A stretch of DNA of 64,000 bases, taken from NCBI GenBank assembly GCA_024734495.1, contig JALMQS010000225.1:14666096-14730095 (forward strand), written 5' to 3'. Under the pieces are notes generated by a model. That model saw only the letters and a program-made list of their open reading frames with translations. It did no database searches and was not told the origin of the DNA. A program made the translations under genes and the position numbers. This DNA comes from Forficula auricularia (taxonomy: Eukaryota > Arthropoda > Insecta > Dermaptera > Forficulidae). Below, piece by piece: positions 13,204 through 24,809 of the stretch (the stretch's first letter is position 1; each line of letters begins with the position of its first letter).

Positions 13204-13297
13204 GGCCCGACGATTGCCTGGTTCGGTTTTCAATGTGTGTTTGATTAGAAAAAAAATGGGAGCCCAAAATACACCCCGCCCGGACTAAACTTTCGGA

Positions 13298-13458
13298 GGT
13301 TCGGTTAATATATATTCAGTTCGACTCGGTTGGGTTCGTATAGCTCCTTTTCGGGCTGGTTTTTAGACGGTTCGGTTGGCGTCAGCCGTCTAAATGACAG
13401 CCCGAAAAGGAGCTATACGAACCCAACCGAGCCGAACTGAATATATATTAACTGAACC
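13298..13458. repeat. near-perfect palindrome
   Basis: The arms include AGCTCCTTTTCGGGCTG and its exact complement around a short GGTTGGCGTCAGCC centre. About 160 bp in all. No open frame. Confidence 0.85.
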
Positions 13459-13514
13459 GGACTCGATTTGCATTACTCATAAGATTCACGAGGGGAAGGG
13501 TCATTTTATAATGA

Positions 13515-13625
13515 GATATTTTGTCTGAAGGATATTTTGTCGGGGGATATTTTGTCGGGGGATATTTTGTCGGATATTTTGTCGGGGGATGTTTTGTCGG
13601 GGATATTTTGTCGGGGGCTGAAATG
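13515..13625 (+). repeat. minisatellite GATATTTTGTCGGGG
   Basis: About seven tandem 11-16-bp units GATATTTTGTC(GGGG). Unit length varies by loss of the G-run. Confidence 0.85.
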
Positions 13626-14067
13626 TCACAGAATCCTAACAGAATAACAGACTAACAGACATTTTGACAAAACAGTTATTATCTCAAAAAATATAATTTT
13701 TTTGATATTCACTTATCGGAGCTTTTTTGTAGACCGAAATGCGTTTCGCCCAATTTTTTTATCAAAATAGTTTCAGCCTTTTTTGAGATATTTAAAAAAA
13801 AGAAGCAAAAAAATCCACTTTTTTCATTCACGATTACAATATTTGACCATACCCTGTATGGTAAAGTAAAAATATTAGACTTTAGACTCACTATAGATTC
13901 AAAACTTCTGGGAGATTATTTTAGAAATCTCTAAATGAGTGTTGTTTCATTTTTCTGGGTAAAACCGTTCGTTAGACAACGAGAGATAGTGCTTGAAGCT
14001 TCGTTTCCCACTTTTCTTTCTTGTTTTAATTCAAATATTAATTTTGTCTTTATATTTTATTTCAAAA

Positions 14068-14190
14068 CTAGCTGCAAGACTCGCCCCAAGGACCCCACCT
14101 AGAACCCCCCCCCCCCCGAAACCCACCCACACTACCACCCCAATGTACAGACAAAACCTTAATTTTATATATATATATAGATAATTTCAT
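14068..14190 (-). mobile_element. Helitron-like end and C-rich tract
   Basis: CTAGCTGCAAGACTCGCC (plus strand) matches the terminus at 5,000. A run of 14 C and a TATATATATATAGAT stretch follow. The hairpin is degraded. Confidence 0.35.
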
Positions 14191-14269
14191 TTAACCATGA
14201 CGAGTGTTTTTGTTGGGGGACTGACATAGATTCATAGATATACATATACAGAGGCAGGCACAAATGCGC

Positions 14270-15540
14270 TTTAGTAGTATAGGATAAGCTACCAAGCTTT
14301 GGAACATAAGCTATCTTTTAGCGAAGGGATTATTTCAATAGATGCATTGGTTTAGTCTGAGAGAAAATAATTGAATAAAAAAAACAAACACGAATATTAT
14401 CCTTTTTTCCAAAAGTAGAATTAAGTGTGAAAATGGTAAAAAATGAAATCGCTCAAATCTCTGGAATTTTACAGACAGCGTAGTGACTGAGTCTTTGAAA
14501 AAGTTTACTTTTTCGTTCAACTATTTGTTTTTCATGTTGGCTCATTTATGTTTCCAAACAATCCTGTATTGGATGTCTTAAATTTGAAAAAAAAAACAGA
14601 AATAGATGTCTATTGATATTTCGTAAATACTCCTTTCGTCCTTGTGTGATTTGAGGACTCGCGGAAAAACATTTCTTTTTATGTTTCTAAATCGTTAAAG
14701 AGATTTGCTTTTTTTTGCAACAAGTGAAAATAGACAGATCAAAAATGTGTAAAAAAATAATTCTAGCTGCTATAAAATGGATCTCAAATTAATTCCCCTC
14801 TGTATTAACTTCTTGTTGATAGAATTATTAGGATTAACTGCCAAAACAACAGGACAAACAGCGACAGCAACATCATCATGTTCACTTTCAGGCGGGTGAA
14901 GGGGAATTCCCTTTTTTTGCAACATCTGCTTGAGGCGTTCAAATGTCAAAAGAACACGACTATATAAAAATCCTATTCCGCATATGGTATATATATATAA
15001 ACGAGGCTTTGGAAAATAAATAAATATTAAATAATACAAAAAGTGGTTTATAATTTTGTCCGTAAATAGGTAAAGACATTTTAACGAGAATCATGACGAT
15101 ATTATTCAAATGAATTTAAAAAATCAGTATGCTGTAAGAAAATGTTTGTAATTTCTACAAACCTTGTTGCTTACCTTCTATTTGTGTAAGACAAAAAAGT
15201 GCCTAATCTCTAGAATGTGAAAAAGTTTTAACTTTTTCCTCTTATCTGGATTCGGTTATTTGATTAGTTCAAAAACGGAAAATTGTCGAAAGTTCGCTCT
15301 GATACCAAAATGTTTTTATTTTTAAAACGAAAATTTAAGTAGATTTTCAATTAATCTAGTAGCACCAAAACATTTTTCATGATTATCATGTGTTACTAAT
15401 GTAAATATTCACATTCAATCAGATTTCTAAACATGAGAAAAAAATCTAATGAATTAAGTACTTGGATTAATTTTGAAGTTTAATCTATTTAAAATTATTA
15501 CTAGAGGGACGACAGAGGGCGTACCGAGTTTTGAATAAGT
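14270..15540. other. no gene recognised
   Basis: AT-rich, with only short open frames of no known family. I see no repeat shared with the rest of the window except the last few tens of bases, which lead into a family C outer arm at 15,555-15,605. Confidence 0.4.
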
Positions 15541-15624
15541 TTTCATATTGGCCATAAAGAGAAATCAATGAGGTTGTCTTCTGCTTGATGTAAATAAACA
15601 TATATATATATATTGTCAAGTGAG

Positions 15625-15806
15625 AATGGTGTAGGTTCTAGGTGAAACATATTGATAAAATAAAAATATAAATTACTGGGTAGGATTCACAAATAAAGTT
15701 TTCTATGTGAACTCCTGAAGTTGAGCTCGTACCCCGAAATATATATAGACTCGTGCTAATAAGCATTTCGTCTTTTATTTGTGAAACTTACCTAGTAATT
15801 TATATC
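15625..15806 (+). mobile_element. fold-back family B copy (interrupted)
   Basis: The left arm GTAGGTTCTAGGTGAAACAT is followed by the B centre, a decayed hammerhead-like core (CTGAAGT...CCCC, GAAATATATAT, 15,714-15,743), then the start of the right arm TGTGAAACTTACCTAGTAAT. The right arm is cut by the palindrome that follows. Confidence 0.6.
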
Positions 15807-16505
15807 TGACCAAAAACATAAATGTGAAAAAGGAGCCAAGTTCGGTATAAACGGCTTCGCCGACAAAATAATTGAGATTTAAAAGGCTACCATGTTCCAT
15901 AGCAGTTTTTTAAATCATATCTATAGGGATTTACAAAGTTCTTCAATTGATTTAAAAGAAAATTTGTTACGTTCTTTGATATTGAATTTATAACCCTCCA
16001 AGTTATAATTTTTCATTATAAAGCGCTTATTATACTGTCCCTCGCGAGTCATTTAAAATCCCCAAATAGTTTATGTCAAATTTATTAAAATTAGAAAATT
16101 TAAATTATTATTTTAAAACCCACGAATATTCAGGATCAAAAAAATTAAGAAGCCCCTGGACAGCAAGATGCCCGCCGAAGACGGGCTTCGAAGCTGATAG
16201 TCAATAAATTACGTTTAACGCGATGATATTTAATACAAGCTTAATAAAATTTAGCTTTGCAAGTTGTTCTATTTTATACTCCAAACAATTTAGTTTCATA
16301 TATAACTTGCCAAGTCATAAATTTAATATCAGAACGTAACAAGTTTTCTTTTAAATCAATTGAAGAACGTTGAACATTTCTATAGCTATGATTTAAGGAA
16401 CTACTATGGAAGTTGGTACCCGTTTAGATCTCAACTCTATTGTCGGCGAAGCCGTTTGTACTGAACTTGGCCTATTTTTCACATTTATGTTTTTGGTCAG
16501 ATTTC
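15807..16505. repeat. ~700-bp fold-back inserted in a family B element
   Basis: The ends are CTGACCAAAAACATAAATGTG and its complement. Long diverged arms share GGCTTCGCCGACAA and TTTTAAATCAATTGAAGAA. No open frame. It sits exactly where the family B right arm breaks off, so it is the younger insertion. Confidence 0.8.
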
Positions 16506-16544
16506 ATTAATTTTTGAAAAGTTTTATCCTTAAATAAATTTTTT

Positions 16545-16730
16545 TTTTTTTTTGTCTTTTCGGCCATGGTAGCCATAAGCCATTTACGATACTATTTATT
16601 TTTATTTTTTAAATTTGTCTCTACCTCGGGGTCAGATTTTAGCCGGATGCCTCGAGCCGGATTCGAACTCGGGTCACTGCTTGGTTAGCTGGCCGACATG
16701 CTACCGCCTAGCCTGCCCGGACCCCCCTAA
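16545..16730 (-). mobile_element. tRNA-derived SINE (family S1)
   Basis: The minus strand shows a tRNA-like head with an A-box-like GGCTAGGCGGTAGCATG and B box GAGTTCGAATCC. A body with GGCATCCGGCTAAAATCTGA and TAGTATCGTAAATGGCTTAT follows. Other copies: 27,885-28,035 (+), 40,320-40,495 (-), 47,435-47,610 (-). Confidence 0.75.
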
Positions 16731-17329
16731 AATTTATTTAATGCATGCAAATATATATTTAATACATAGCAGTTAAAATTCACTTCTTCATTTTATATCA
16801 TAAAGGAGGGAAAGCTTCGGTTTTTCGATTTCACCCTTTATTAATGTATCAAGCTCTATCAGTATGCCAAATTTAGGAATTCTAGGATGATTGTATTTCC
16901 ACTATATGTTAAGCCTATAATAAATTTCATCCCTTCATTTAAGGGCCTGAAAAGGGAAAGTTTCACTTTTCAGATTTTTTCCTTTAATTGTAGCCCAAAT
17001 TTTACGAGTATGCCAAATTTCAGCATTCTAAGATCAGTGGAAGTACTTTAGGTTTTTGATATGCGAGTCATTGAGAAAGTCAGTCAGTGTCAAAAATTGC
17101 ACTTTTCAGACCTTAATAACTCAATAATTAATAACTTTAATAGGTTTAAAAATGCAAAATTTCAAGTGTATATGTCTAATAGTTTATGAGTTATGGGGGC
17201 TCGAAAGTGGCTCGAAATGGTTAGTGTAAATATAGGTACACATGGCCGATGCGTCGCCCGTTTTTCCAAACTTGGCTAAAACACACTGCCTTGTGCCTAG
17301 ATTTTAAAAATTTTATTTTTATTTTATAT

Positions 17330-17705
17330 ATATATATATATAGCGAGAACAATTTTAATTCGACTAAAACTCGTCTGAACTTGTCTTTGACATGCTTGAA
17401 CTGGAAGATATATACCAGGCAGAGACTTCAAACCTTCTATCATCAGCACCCTTTACGGAAAAATCATTTATTTTAATTTCCCTTTGAAACTATGCCACAA
17501 TTTTATTTCATTTCGAGAACCAATAATTTACTTTTCAAAACAAAAAATGTTTATTATAGAAATATTTAAAATAACGAATAATAATTTGAAAATTTATAGA
17601 TACTCCTGAAATTTTTAAATCGACTTTATATATTTATGAAAATACTCTAAATGTTTGAAATTTTAGGGATGCGCTCATCCACAGCATCCATGGACCACAC
17701 GCCAC
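17330..17705 (+). repeat. dispersed ~800-bp repeat (family H), partial
   Basis: It shares TTTGACATGCTTGAACTGGA and GAAATATTTAAAATAACG with copies at 24,810-25,630 (+) and 37,385-38,110 (-). It ends with CATCCACAGCATCCATGG...CACGCCAC, suggesting a hAT-like terminus. Short open frames inside are not coding. Confidence 0.65.
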
Positions 17706-17831
17706 TGATATATATATATATATAATTGAATGTAATGGAAGGCAGCCCAGAGGTAGTGAGGTAAGAAAGAATTAACACATATCAAATAGGGTGTAATTTA
17801 TTGGAATCCTTCCTCCTTTCCCTCCAAGGCC

Positions 17832-17863
17832 GACGTTTCGGAGGATTCTTCCTCCTTCTTCAG
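17832..17863 (-). ncRNA. hammerhead-like motif A1
   Basis: Minus strand: CTGAAGA, A, GGAGG, loop, CCTCC, GAAACGTC. The core bases are present, but the first stem I pair (A opposite G) is lost, so activity is doubtful. Confidence 0.35.
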
Positions 17864-17991
17864 TGTTTCAAAAATTTTTTTTGATCAATTTTTTTTCTAT
17901 GCCTTTGCTAAAGAGGAAAAAAGTTTTGAACGCTGCTGTGGAGAGAGGAAGGAAGCATTTTATTTATTTCCTTCATTGACCCCTTGAAACA

Positions 17992-18024
17992 CTGAAGAAG
18001 GAGGGAAGAATCCTCCGAAACGTC
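17992..18024 (+). ncRNA. hammerhead-like motif A2
   Basis: CTGAAGA, A, GGAGG, GAAGAAT-type loop, CCTCC, GAAACGTC. Its outer sequence pairs poorly as stem I (A at the position next to the core). Confidence 0.35.
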
Positions 18025-18174
18025 GGTTTGGAGGGAAAGGAGGAAGGATTCCAATAAATTACACCTTATTTGATATAAGTGTTTCTTTCCTCACTACCTG
18101 GGCTGCCTTCCATTGCATTCAATTAAAAGTTCTACTAGTCCGTCTCTCTCCAAAGAAAATTTCGTTGCAAATAT

Positions 18175-19860
18175 ATATATTTACATCAATCAGAGAATAA
18201 CCTCAATGATTACTCTTTATGGATCAACAACTTTGCTACTCAAAATCCTTTTAATTCCCACATTTTCCTGTAATTGTAATTCTGCTTTGATATTAATGCA
18301 TGATAAATCAGCCAGGTGGTGTGGACTAATTAAATTTTTTCATGTATTACACACATTTATAATTAATTTACTTTTTTAATCAAATGTTACCTTTGTATAT
18401 CTAACTCGTGAACACCTTGTATTTGTTTGATTCATCGCAAGGGTTCTCTTTACAAATTTTAATTAACTTGACTAAAAATTTAAATTTTATTTTCTTCCTC
18501 CTTATTTTCCTTACCCTCTTTATTATTCATCACATATTAATTCCAAATAATAAAACATTCTTTTGAATTGATTCATAAAAGCTAAAAGCTAAGCTTCCCT
18601 CGTTTACAAATCCTAACTAATTCATCGTATGAATAATATTATTTCTCTTTAGACGAATGCTTTTGAATGTTTTTAATTCATTTAGATCCTGTCATGTTAT
18701 TATTATTATTATAAATATAATAGATACTTTTATATATTGAATTAATTTAATTAGTTTAAATACAATAGTGTGACGTATAAACTTTGAAAGTTAAATAACA
18801 AGTAAATAGCCTTGTTAATTATACAATGGGTGATTATTTTATGCTGTTAAAATTATTATCGTCATTTATTCTATTTATTGTGCGCATAAAAATTTTAAAA
18901 TTAAGCAAATGGAAGAAACTTTTTCAGGACTCAGTGGTTTTCCCGATAATTTTAGGGATTTTTGGCATTTTTTTCGAATGGTTTGAGCTCAATTTTGACA
19001 AGGATGCAGTTTATTTATGTAAATTTTTATTCTTCGAGTGCCATACTCGCAATTACTATGAACAGCATTGCTATTGCTATGGAGAGGATGCTATTTTAAT
19101 AGTTCCTCAACGAGAACAATTATTTTATATATATACAACTAAAATTAAAATTAAAAAATATACTTATTTACTCGCTACTTAAATTGTGGCGAGCTCATCA
19201 CTTTACCATATAAATAGCTGCCTCCCTCTTATATCAAAATGAAATAAAAAATCAAATTGATTTTTTACCCAACAGTTTTACAGAGATCAGTTTCAGAGAG
19301 TAAATGTGCAAAATTTGGTCTAAATCGGTCAAATGGTTCAAATTTTAAACCCCCTCCTTTTTTGGTTCGATTTCAACAAACAAAATCTAATCAGCTCCTA
19401 ATATCAATATAACACATTTATTTATTTATTTTTCAAAATCTTTCTAGTCCATTTTGAAAAATTCAGAAAAAACAAAACAAAAAAGGTAGATTTTGCACGA
19501 TAACAATAAAAAGTTAAACCAAATATAAGTATAATTAAAAGTATTTCCCTCTTCTATTCTTGATCATAATTCTGATTATATTTTATCACAATCTAAAAAA
19601 AAAATTAATTTAAAATTTTTTTTTAATCCATCTATGTTTCGGATAGTTTGACCATCTTCATTAATTTTTTTTTTACATAACTTTAGTCATGTTTATAATG
19701 TTAATTTTGAAATTTTATGTTTTTACTCTCAGCATATGTCTACTTTTTGTTTGTTTTTCTTCAGAAGATTAAGTATCTTTATTCTTTTAATAAACTTTAC
19801 AATGAATATTTTTAAAGCAATTTGAATTGCGAAAGTTAAATAATATGATCAATAATTTCT
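18175..19860. other. AT-rich, no gene recognised
   Basis: It contains a family C outer-arm fragment (18,180-18,245) and pieces of families G and H near 19,030-19,130. The 118-codon open frame at 18,826-19,182 is built partly from these pieces and is not believed to be a gene. Confidence 0.45.
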
Positions 19861-19861
19861 G

Positions 19862-19930
19862 GGATCTGTTACTTGGTAAGCCGCTCTTCGCGTAAAGGAG
19901 AGAGACACGGGTTCGAGTCCTGTCGGATGC
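19862..19930 (+). tRNA. tRNA-like sequence (likely pseudogene or SINE head)
   Basis: The 69 nt have ends GGATCTG and CGGATGC that can pair with one mismatch, a T-arm GGGTTCGAGTCC, and an anticodon-stem candidate CTCTT/AGGAG. The D-arm is short, position 33 is not U in that reading, and the anticodon is ambiguous. I therefore favour a degraded tRNA. Confidence 0.35.
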
Positions 19931-19984
19931 TCAATTTAATTTTCCTTTTCAAAAAATCAAAAAATAATAAAATAATTTTATTCT

Positions 19985-20225
19985 TCTTTCTTCTTCCGGA
20001 TCTCTACATCTGGTGACGCTTCTCCGTTAACAGTTTCCACGTTTCACGGTCCCAGACATCCACAATCTCGAGATTTCTGGAACTCCTAGTCTCGTTCACT
20101 TCGTCCATCCAGGAGTGCCTGGGTCGACCTATTTTTCTTCTTTCAGTGGGGGATCCATTCTAGAGCCTTTTTTGGGATTAGTTCTTCGTCCATCCTTTTT
20201 ACGTGTCGAAACCAAACTAATGAAA
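19985..20225 (-). mobile_element. LINE 3' end, decayed
   Basis: The minus strand encodes the typical C-terminal tail of a non-LTR RT polyprotein: RHVKRMDEELIPKKALEW, then after a stop and frameshift KIGRPRHSWMDEVNETR. About 80 codons, broken. Confidence 0.7.
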
Positions 20226-20473
20226 CAATGAATTCCATAATTTTTCGAATTTTTCTAAAATCTTCATTCATGTGAATGCAAGATGAGGGATTTTCTTTTT
20301 AAATTTTTTCTCAACTAAATGAAAATTATTATAGATTATGAATACATTAATGTAGATATAGGTATATGGTATATATAGATTGATAAGGGAACTCGCTACT
20401 GAAATTTGATAAAGATGTATTATAAATGAATACCTAATTTAATTTTTACGTTTTCATATAAACATTTTTGTTC

Positions 20474-20800
20474 AAATTGAAAGTAATGGAAAGGCAGCCC
20501 AGAGGTAGTGAGGAAAGAAAAAATTAACCCATATAAAATAAGGTGTAATTTATTGGAATCCTTCCTCCTTTCCTTTCAAACCGACGTTTCGGAGGATTTT
20601 TCCCTCCTTCTTCAGGGTCTATAAAACTCCTCCGAAACGTCGCGTCGGTTTGAAAGGAAAGGAGGAAGGATTCCAATAAATTACACCTTATTTTATATGT
20701 GTTAATTTTTTCTTTCCTCACTACCTCTGGGCTGCCTTAATTACTTTCAATTAAAATTTATACCAGTCCGTCTCTCTCCAGAGAAAATTTCGTTGCAAAA
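20474..20800. mobile_element. fold-back family A, short-centre copy
   Basis: Two inverted arms (GGCAGCCCAGAGGTAGTGAG and its complement) enclose a nearly deleted centre. The left arm has a full hammerhead-like motif, while the right arm keeps only TCCTCCGAAACGTCG (20,629-20,643). It ends with AGTCCGTCTCTCTCCAGAG. Confidence 0.75.
20583..20615 (-). ncRNA. hammerhead-like motif A3
   Basis: Minus strand: CTGAAGA, A, GGAGG, GAAAAAT loop, CCTCC, GAAACGTC, followed by GG opposite CC as the first two stem I pairs. All conserved core bases of the family are present. Confidence 0.4.
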
Positions 20801-22554
20801 AATTTTTGTTCAAAATTCTTGTGAACAAATAATTTGTTCAATATTAGTATACAATTTTCATAAATATTTTTTTCTTGATTATACTACTGAAGATGGACAA
20901 ACACTTTTAGAATCATTTGTAAATAAATGAATTTTCAAAATAAAAAAATAAAATAAAAGACTAAAATTTTTTTTGATGATTATGATTACGAATAATTTTG
21001 GAAGATATACTGAAAGGATTATAAAATTATTCATAGAACAATTCGTAGGGTTGATTCCAACAGCTGTCTACTTAAACTTATTTAATCTCTCAATCTAACT
21101 GAATGTAATAATGTACATAGTAATACTATATACCCATAGGCTGGAAATCGACCAAAGCCAGGTGTATCTCAGAGGGCAGATGTGCAAATTTATAATAAGA
21201 ATATAAATCGTAAAATATAATGAATTTTTATATTCAATTTCCTAAAAAACTTCATTTGGTCAATTATGAGATCCATCAAATCAAATAAAGCTAATTCAGC
21301 TTCTGGGCTGTCTGTTTGTCTGGTTTATCTCAAAAACGATTAAACTCAAGAAATGAAATTTGAAACTTAGGTTCAAATTAGTTTTTGTTTTAGTCGGCTT
21401 GTCGAAAGTACTACTCTACTTCAGTTATAGTCTTAACCACGATCAAATTATCTCAAGGCCCCAAGAAGTCATTGATTGGTGGGGAATTTGAGAAGAAATA
21501 TAATTTGAAGAGATCTCTTTTTTAGATGAAGATATATATTGACCAGAAGCTTAATTTATGATACAGAATCAGGATTAAAGAAATTTATGAACAATATAGT
21601 TCGGAGATATTAAATTTCAAAAATAGAGTTTTCCAGACTCTTATACATTGCACGATATGGGATATCCGAAAATTTATATACATATTATTTAATTATAATT
21701 AAGAAACCCTTCTTACCATTTTTATAAAAAACTAAACCAACATTAAACAATAGCCAATACATATTTTAAGGCAATTTTTATTCATAGTTACAACACAGTT
21801 TCTGAGATAATAATGAATAAATAATGAAAAATGTATAAAAAAATTTTTACACTAAAACCAATTTGGCAACAGCGCATTTATTTAACCAGTGAAAGATGTA
21901 TAAAGCGCGCATGCGCTAGATTTTTTCAAAATTATAATTTTCATAAGGTGTAACGTAGGCGTTGATTACATTTATTAAAAATAACAAAACGATTTTAAAA
22001 TGTATTTTATCTGTCATTTTAATATAAAAATATTCAATCTCTTACAATGGTGCCAGATTTGTCAAACGAGCACGGGATTGTCTAGAATCGGTACATAAAC
22101 AGCAAAAAGTTTTGGGCTTATGAATTATGAATCCTTATTGTCTGTTCTATATACCTACTCTAGCATTAACTTTTTGCTAGTATTGTCGCGAAACAACTAC
22201 CTTAAAAGACGAAATTTCGTACATCCACCCTATATGACCCCATGAAAATGTCTCACTATGTGAAATTGATAGTGACCCAAAAGAAGGGGCGAGGGTGTCA
22301 AAAATATCTAACAAAAATCGAAGAAAGGTGATATTTCTAATAAAATATATCTCATAATTAAAAGGAGAAATTATTATTACATCCCTGTTATTACAGGGAG
22401 GAAAGCAAACAATTTAATAATATAATTGAAATTTCCTTTACCTGTCATCGATCAAAATTCCCTGGTTAGGTTTATTTAATATCAATTCATATTTAATAAC
22501 AGTTCTAGAACTAGAACTGGAAACTTTTATTAGAACATTTCTTTTGTCTCAGTT
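20801..22554. other. AT-rich, no gene recognised
   Basis: Only short open frames. No repeat shared with the rest of the window was noticed. Confidence 0.4.
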
Positions 22555-23330
22555 AAATAAATAAATCATTAACGATACCCTGTCCCTTTCTCTCGTCCTC
22601 TCGTTCTTTCACTCATTTCGTTTAATAAATAATGAACACAGATGATAGACAAATTGTCCTTTTTATTCGTTTTGCTTCATTCATCTTTCATCTCATTTCG
22701 AGTCGACATAAATAAACAATTCAGAGATTGTGTGTTTTTTTATATATATAATTTGCCCTCCATATTACTCGTACAATCACCTCTCCCACTCCCCAAATAC
22801 ACCTTTCTACGTCACTAATAAAAAATCCTATTCTTAATGGTCTGGTTAAATATCTTCATTAAAAAAAAAGCGGCCGAGCGAGGGAGATTCTTTGAGCATC
22901 GCACAGAGAAGGAAAAAGTCCCTTGGTAGTGGAGGCTACCAGTGTGCAGTGGGAGGCTGCCTGTCAGTCTGTCCGTCCCTCTTTCTCTTAATTAATCTCG
23001 CTTATGGTTTAATTAACATCGGGAAAGTGTTTTAAGCAAGTCAAATTGGGCTAATAACATTAATTTTTCATTAAGTTATAAAAACCGCATTAAAGATTAA
23101 ATCGAAGGCATGAATTGGTTTCATAATTGGTCGAGTCGATCGATTACCACCCCCGCATCCCCCCTTGCCATTGCCATTTTCATTCAACAGATACTACAAT
23201 ATATTCTTCCAGTTCGCCAGCGCAGCGGCTGTCGTTTCCTCGTCTTTTATCTTGTCATCATGTCCTATTATCAGTCTCATCTCGTTTTCTTTCTTTTGAA
23301 TAATTCATATCAATAATTTTTATATATTAC
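22555..23330. other. unique, less AT-rich stretch of unknown role
   Basis: Unlike its surroundings this contains no fold-back, LINE or SINE sequence that I can match. It has C/T-rich tracts, a GC-rich segment (AGCGGCCGAGCGAGGGAG near 22,870) and TAAT-rich motifs (TTAATTAAT, GGTTTAATTAAC) around 22,985-23,025. It could be a regulatory element or an unrecognised non-coding exon. I see no convincing long open frame. Confidence 0.3.
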
Positions 23331-23440
23331 GACACAAGATGGACGCTCAAAAGTTTCATCATTTAGATATTTATAACGTATTATTTTTATCTCTTATTTA
23401 TTACATTCATTTAACTTTATATATGTTATATATTATATAT

Positions 23441-23540
23441 NNNNNNNNNNNNNNNNNNNNNNNNNNNNNNNNNNNNNNNNNNNNNNNNNNNNNNNNNNNN
23501 NNNNNNNNNNNNNNNNNNNNNNNNNNNNNNNNNNNNNNNN
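23441..23540. other. assembly gap (100 N)
   Basis: Exactly 100 N. The left shoulder is a TATATTATATAT run. Confidence 0.99.
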
Positions 23541-24805
23541 TGTAGCTTGAAAACTAAATAAAATACAAACTTGAAATTTACTAATTTTATATATTCATTT
23601 TCTCCCAAATCAAAAATTGCATTAAAATTTTTAACAAATTATTATTTTGGAGGATCGAGTTTTTTCTGGAATCGAACATAAAAAATATTTTTTATTATGG
23701 AGTAGGAGGTGACCATGTAAAGATTTCCTCCAATAAAATTAGACTATTTTTATAAATTTTAATTCACTATAAATTGACGAGATGGGAGAACTCAAAGAAG
23801 CCATTTTAGCTGATTTTTGTACTTGTTGTCATTCAGAAGTGGTATAACTTGAAATTATAAAAAATATCGTAAATTTCTTCATTCTTTCCTTGTCAACAAC
23901 AAATAAGAACGAATTCGATTCTTTAAGTATTTAGTAAGATACAATACATGAACTCAAAGGTAACCATTTAGCAGGCTTATTTCATATTTTTAGTATCACT
24001 TTAACTTTAGAAGTTTCACTTTCAAAAATGATTTATTTGGGAAGATATTAATTTTTAACGCACATTGAAGATATCTCCAGTGAAATATGGAGTTGAAGTT
24101 TACGTTAAATAAAAAAAACTTTCTCTTTTCTAAAAATTACGATTGAATGCTATAAAAAAATTATAGTCAAGCATAATTTTTTACTTGTCTGTTTGGAATA
24201 AGATACCCACGATAATTCAAGAACAGAAAGTTATAAAAGTTCTTTCTGGTGTGAAATTGATTACATATCCAAAACAAAAACTATGATTAGCTTTTGAATT
24301 TTCCAATTGATAATTATAGAAAATCAGAATAGATTTATGGTAATCGATTGCAGCTAATCAGTTGATATATGGCAAACAAGTTTCTATTAATAAACTGCTT
24401 CTCTACGTCAAATTGCCACAACGGAAATCATAAAAATTCTTGAAGTTTTTTCACTTTTTCCTCTAATTTATTACTCTATTTATTATTACTTATTACATTA
24501 TTAATGATTAATCAGACCAGTACATTTTCTTATCGCAACTCATTCCCATACGGGATGACAGAGACATTGATAATTCGATAGTGAATTTTAATATAATCGT
24601 TAAATAGTCTCATCTCCACAACTTTTGTTATTTCTGTTACCTTCCAAATACTGGAACTGATCCAAAAGGTTTCACTAAATTTCTTTTTTTTTCTTTCTTC
24701 AAAGGTTAGAATAGTATTTTTCTCATGATAATTTTATCTCAGGTTAGAAAAAATCTCATAAACAGCAAATTTTTATGTCAACACTCAAGATACAAAAATA
24801 TCTAT
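23541..24805. other. AT-rich, no gene recognised
   Basis: No supported exon or repeat was noticed. Confidence 0.4.
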
Positions 24806-24809
24806 ATAT

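Larger units (their letters stand above)
17724..18170. mobile_element. fold-back element, family A (hammerhead-like arms)
   Basis: The left arm (AATGGAAGGCAGCCCAGAGG...) and right arm (...GGGCTGCCTTCCATT) are inverted. Each carries a hammerhead-like motif nearest the centre, and a TAGTCCGTCTCTCTCC segment lies at the outer right end. Other copies: 20,474-20,800, 55,830-56,020 (single arm) and 63,060-63,655. The paired inverted arms recall the inverted pseudo-LTR arrangement of Penelope-like elements, but no reverse transcriptase is present. Confidence 0.7.

Noticed and set aside
18826..19182. 118-codon open frame
   Set aside because: It is assembled from AT-rich DNA and fragments of repeat families G and H (the ILIVPQRE segment recurs at 25.3 kb); no conserved domain.
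19631..19662. Hammerhead-like string on the minus strand (TGAAGATGGTC...ATCCGAAACATAG)
   Set aside because: The first core base is A instead of C, stem II has only two sure pairs, the segment after GAA is not self-complementary, and no fold-back partner was found.
20885..20915. ACTGAAGATGG string at about 20,888
   Set aside because: No stem II partner and no GAAA follow within a reasonable distance.
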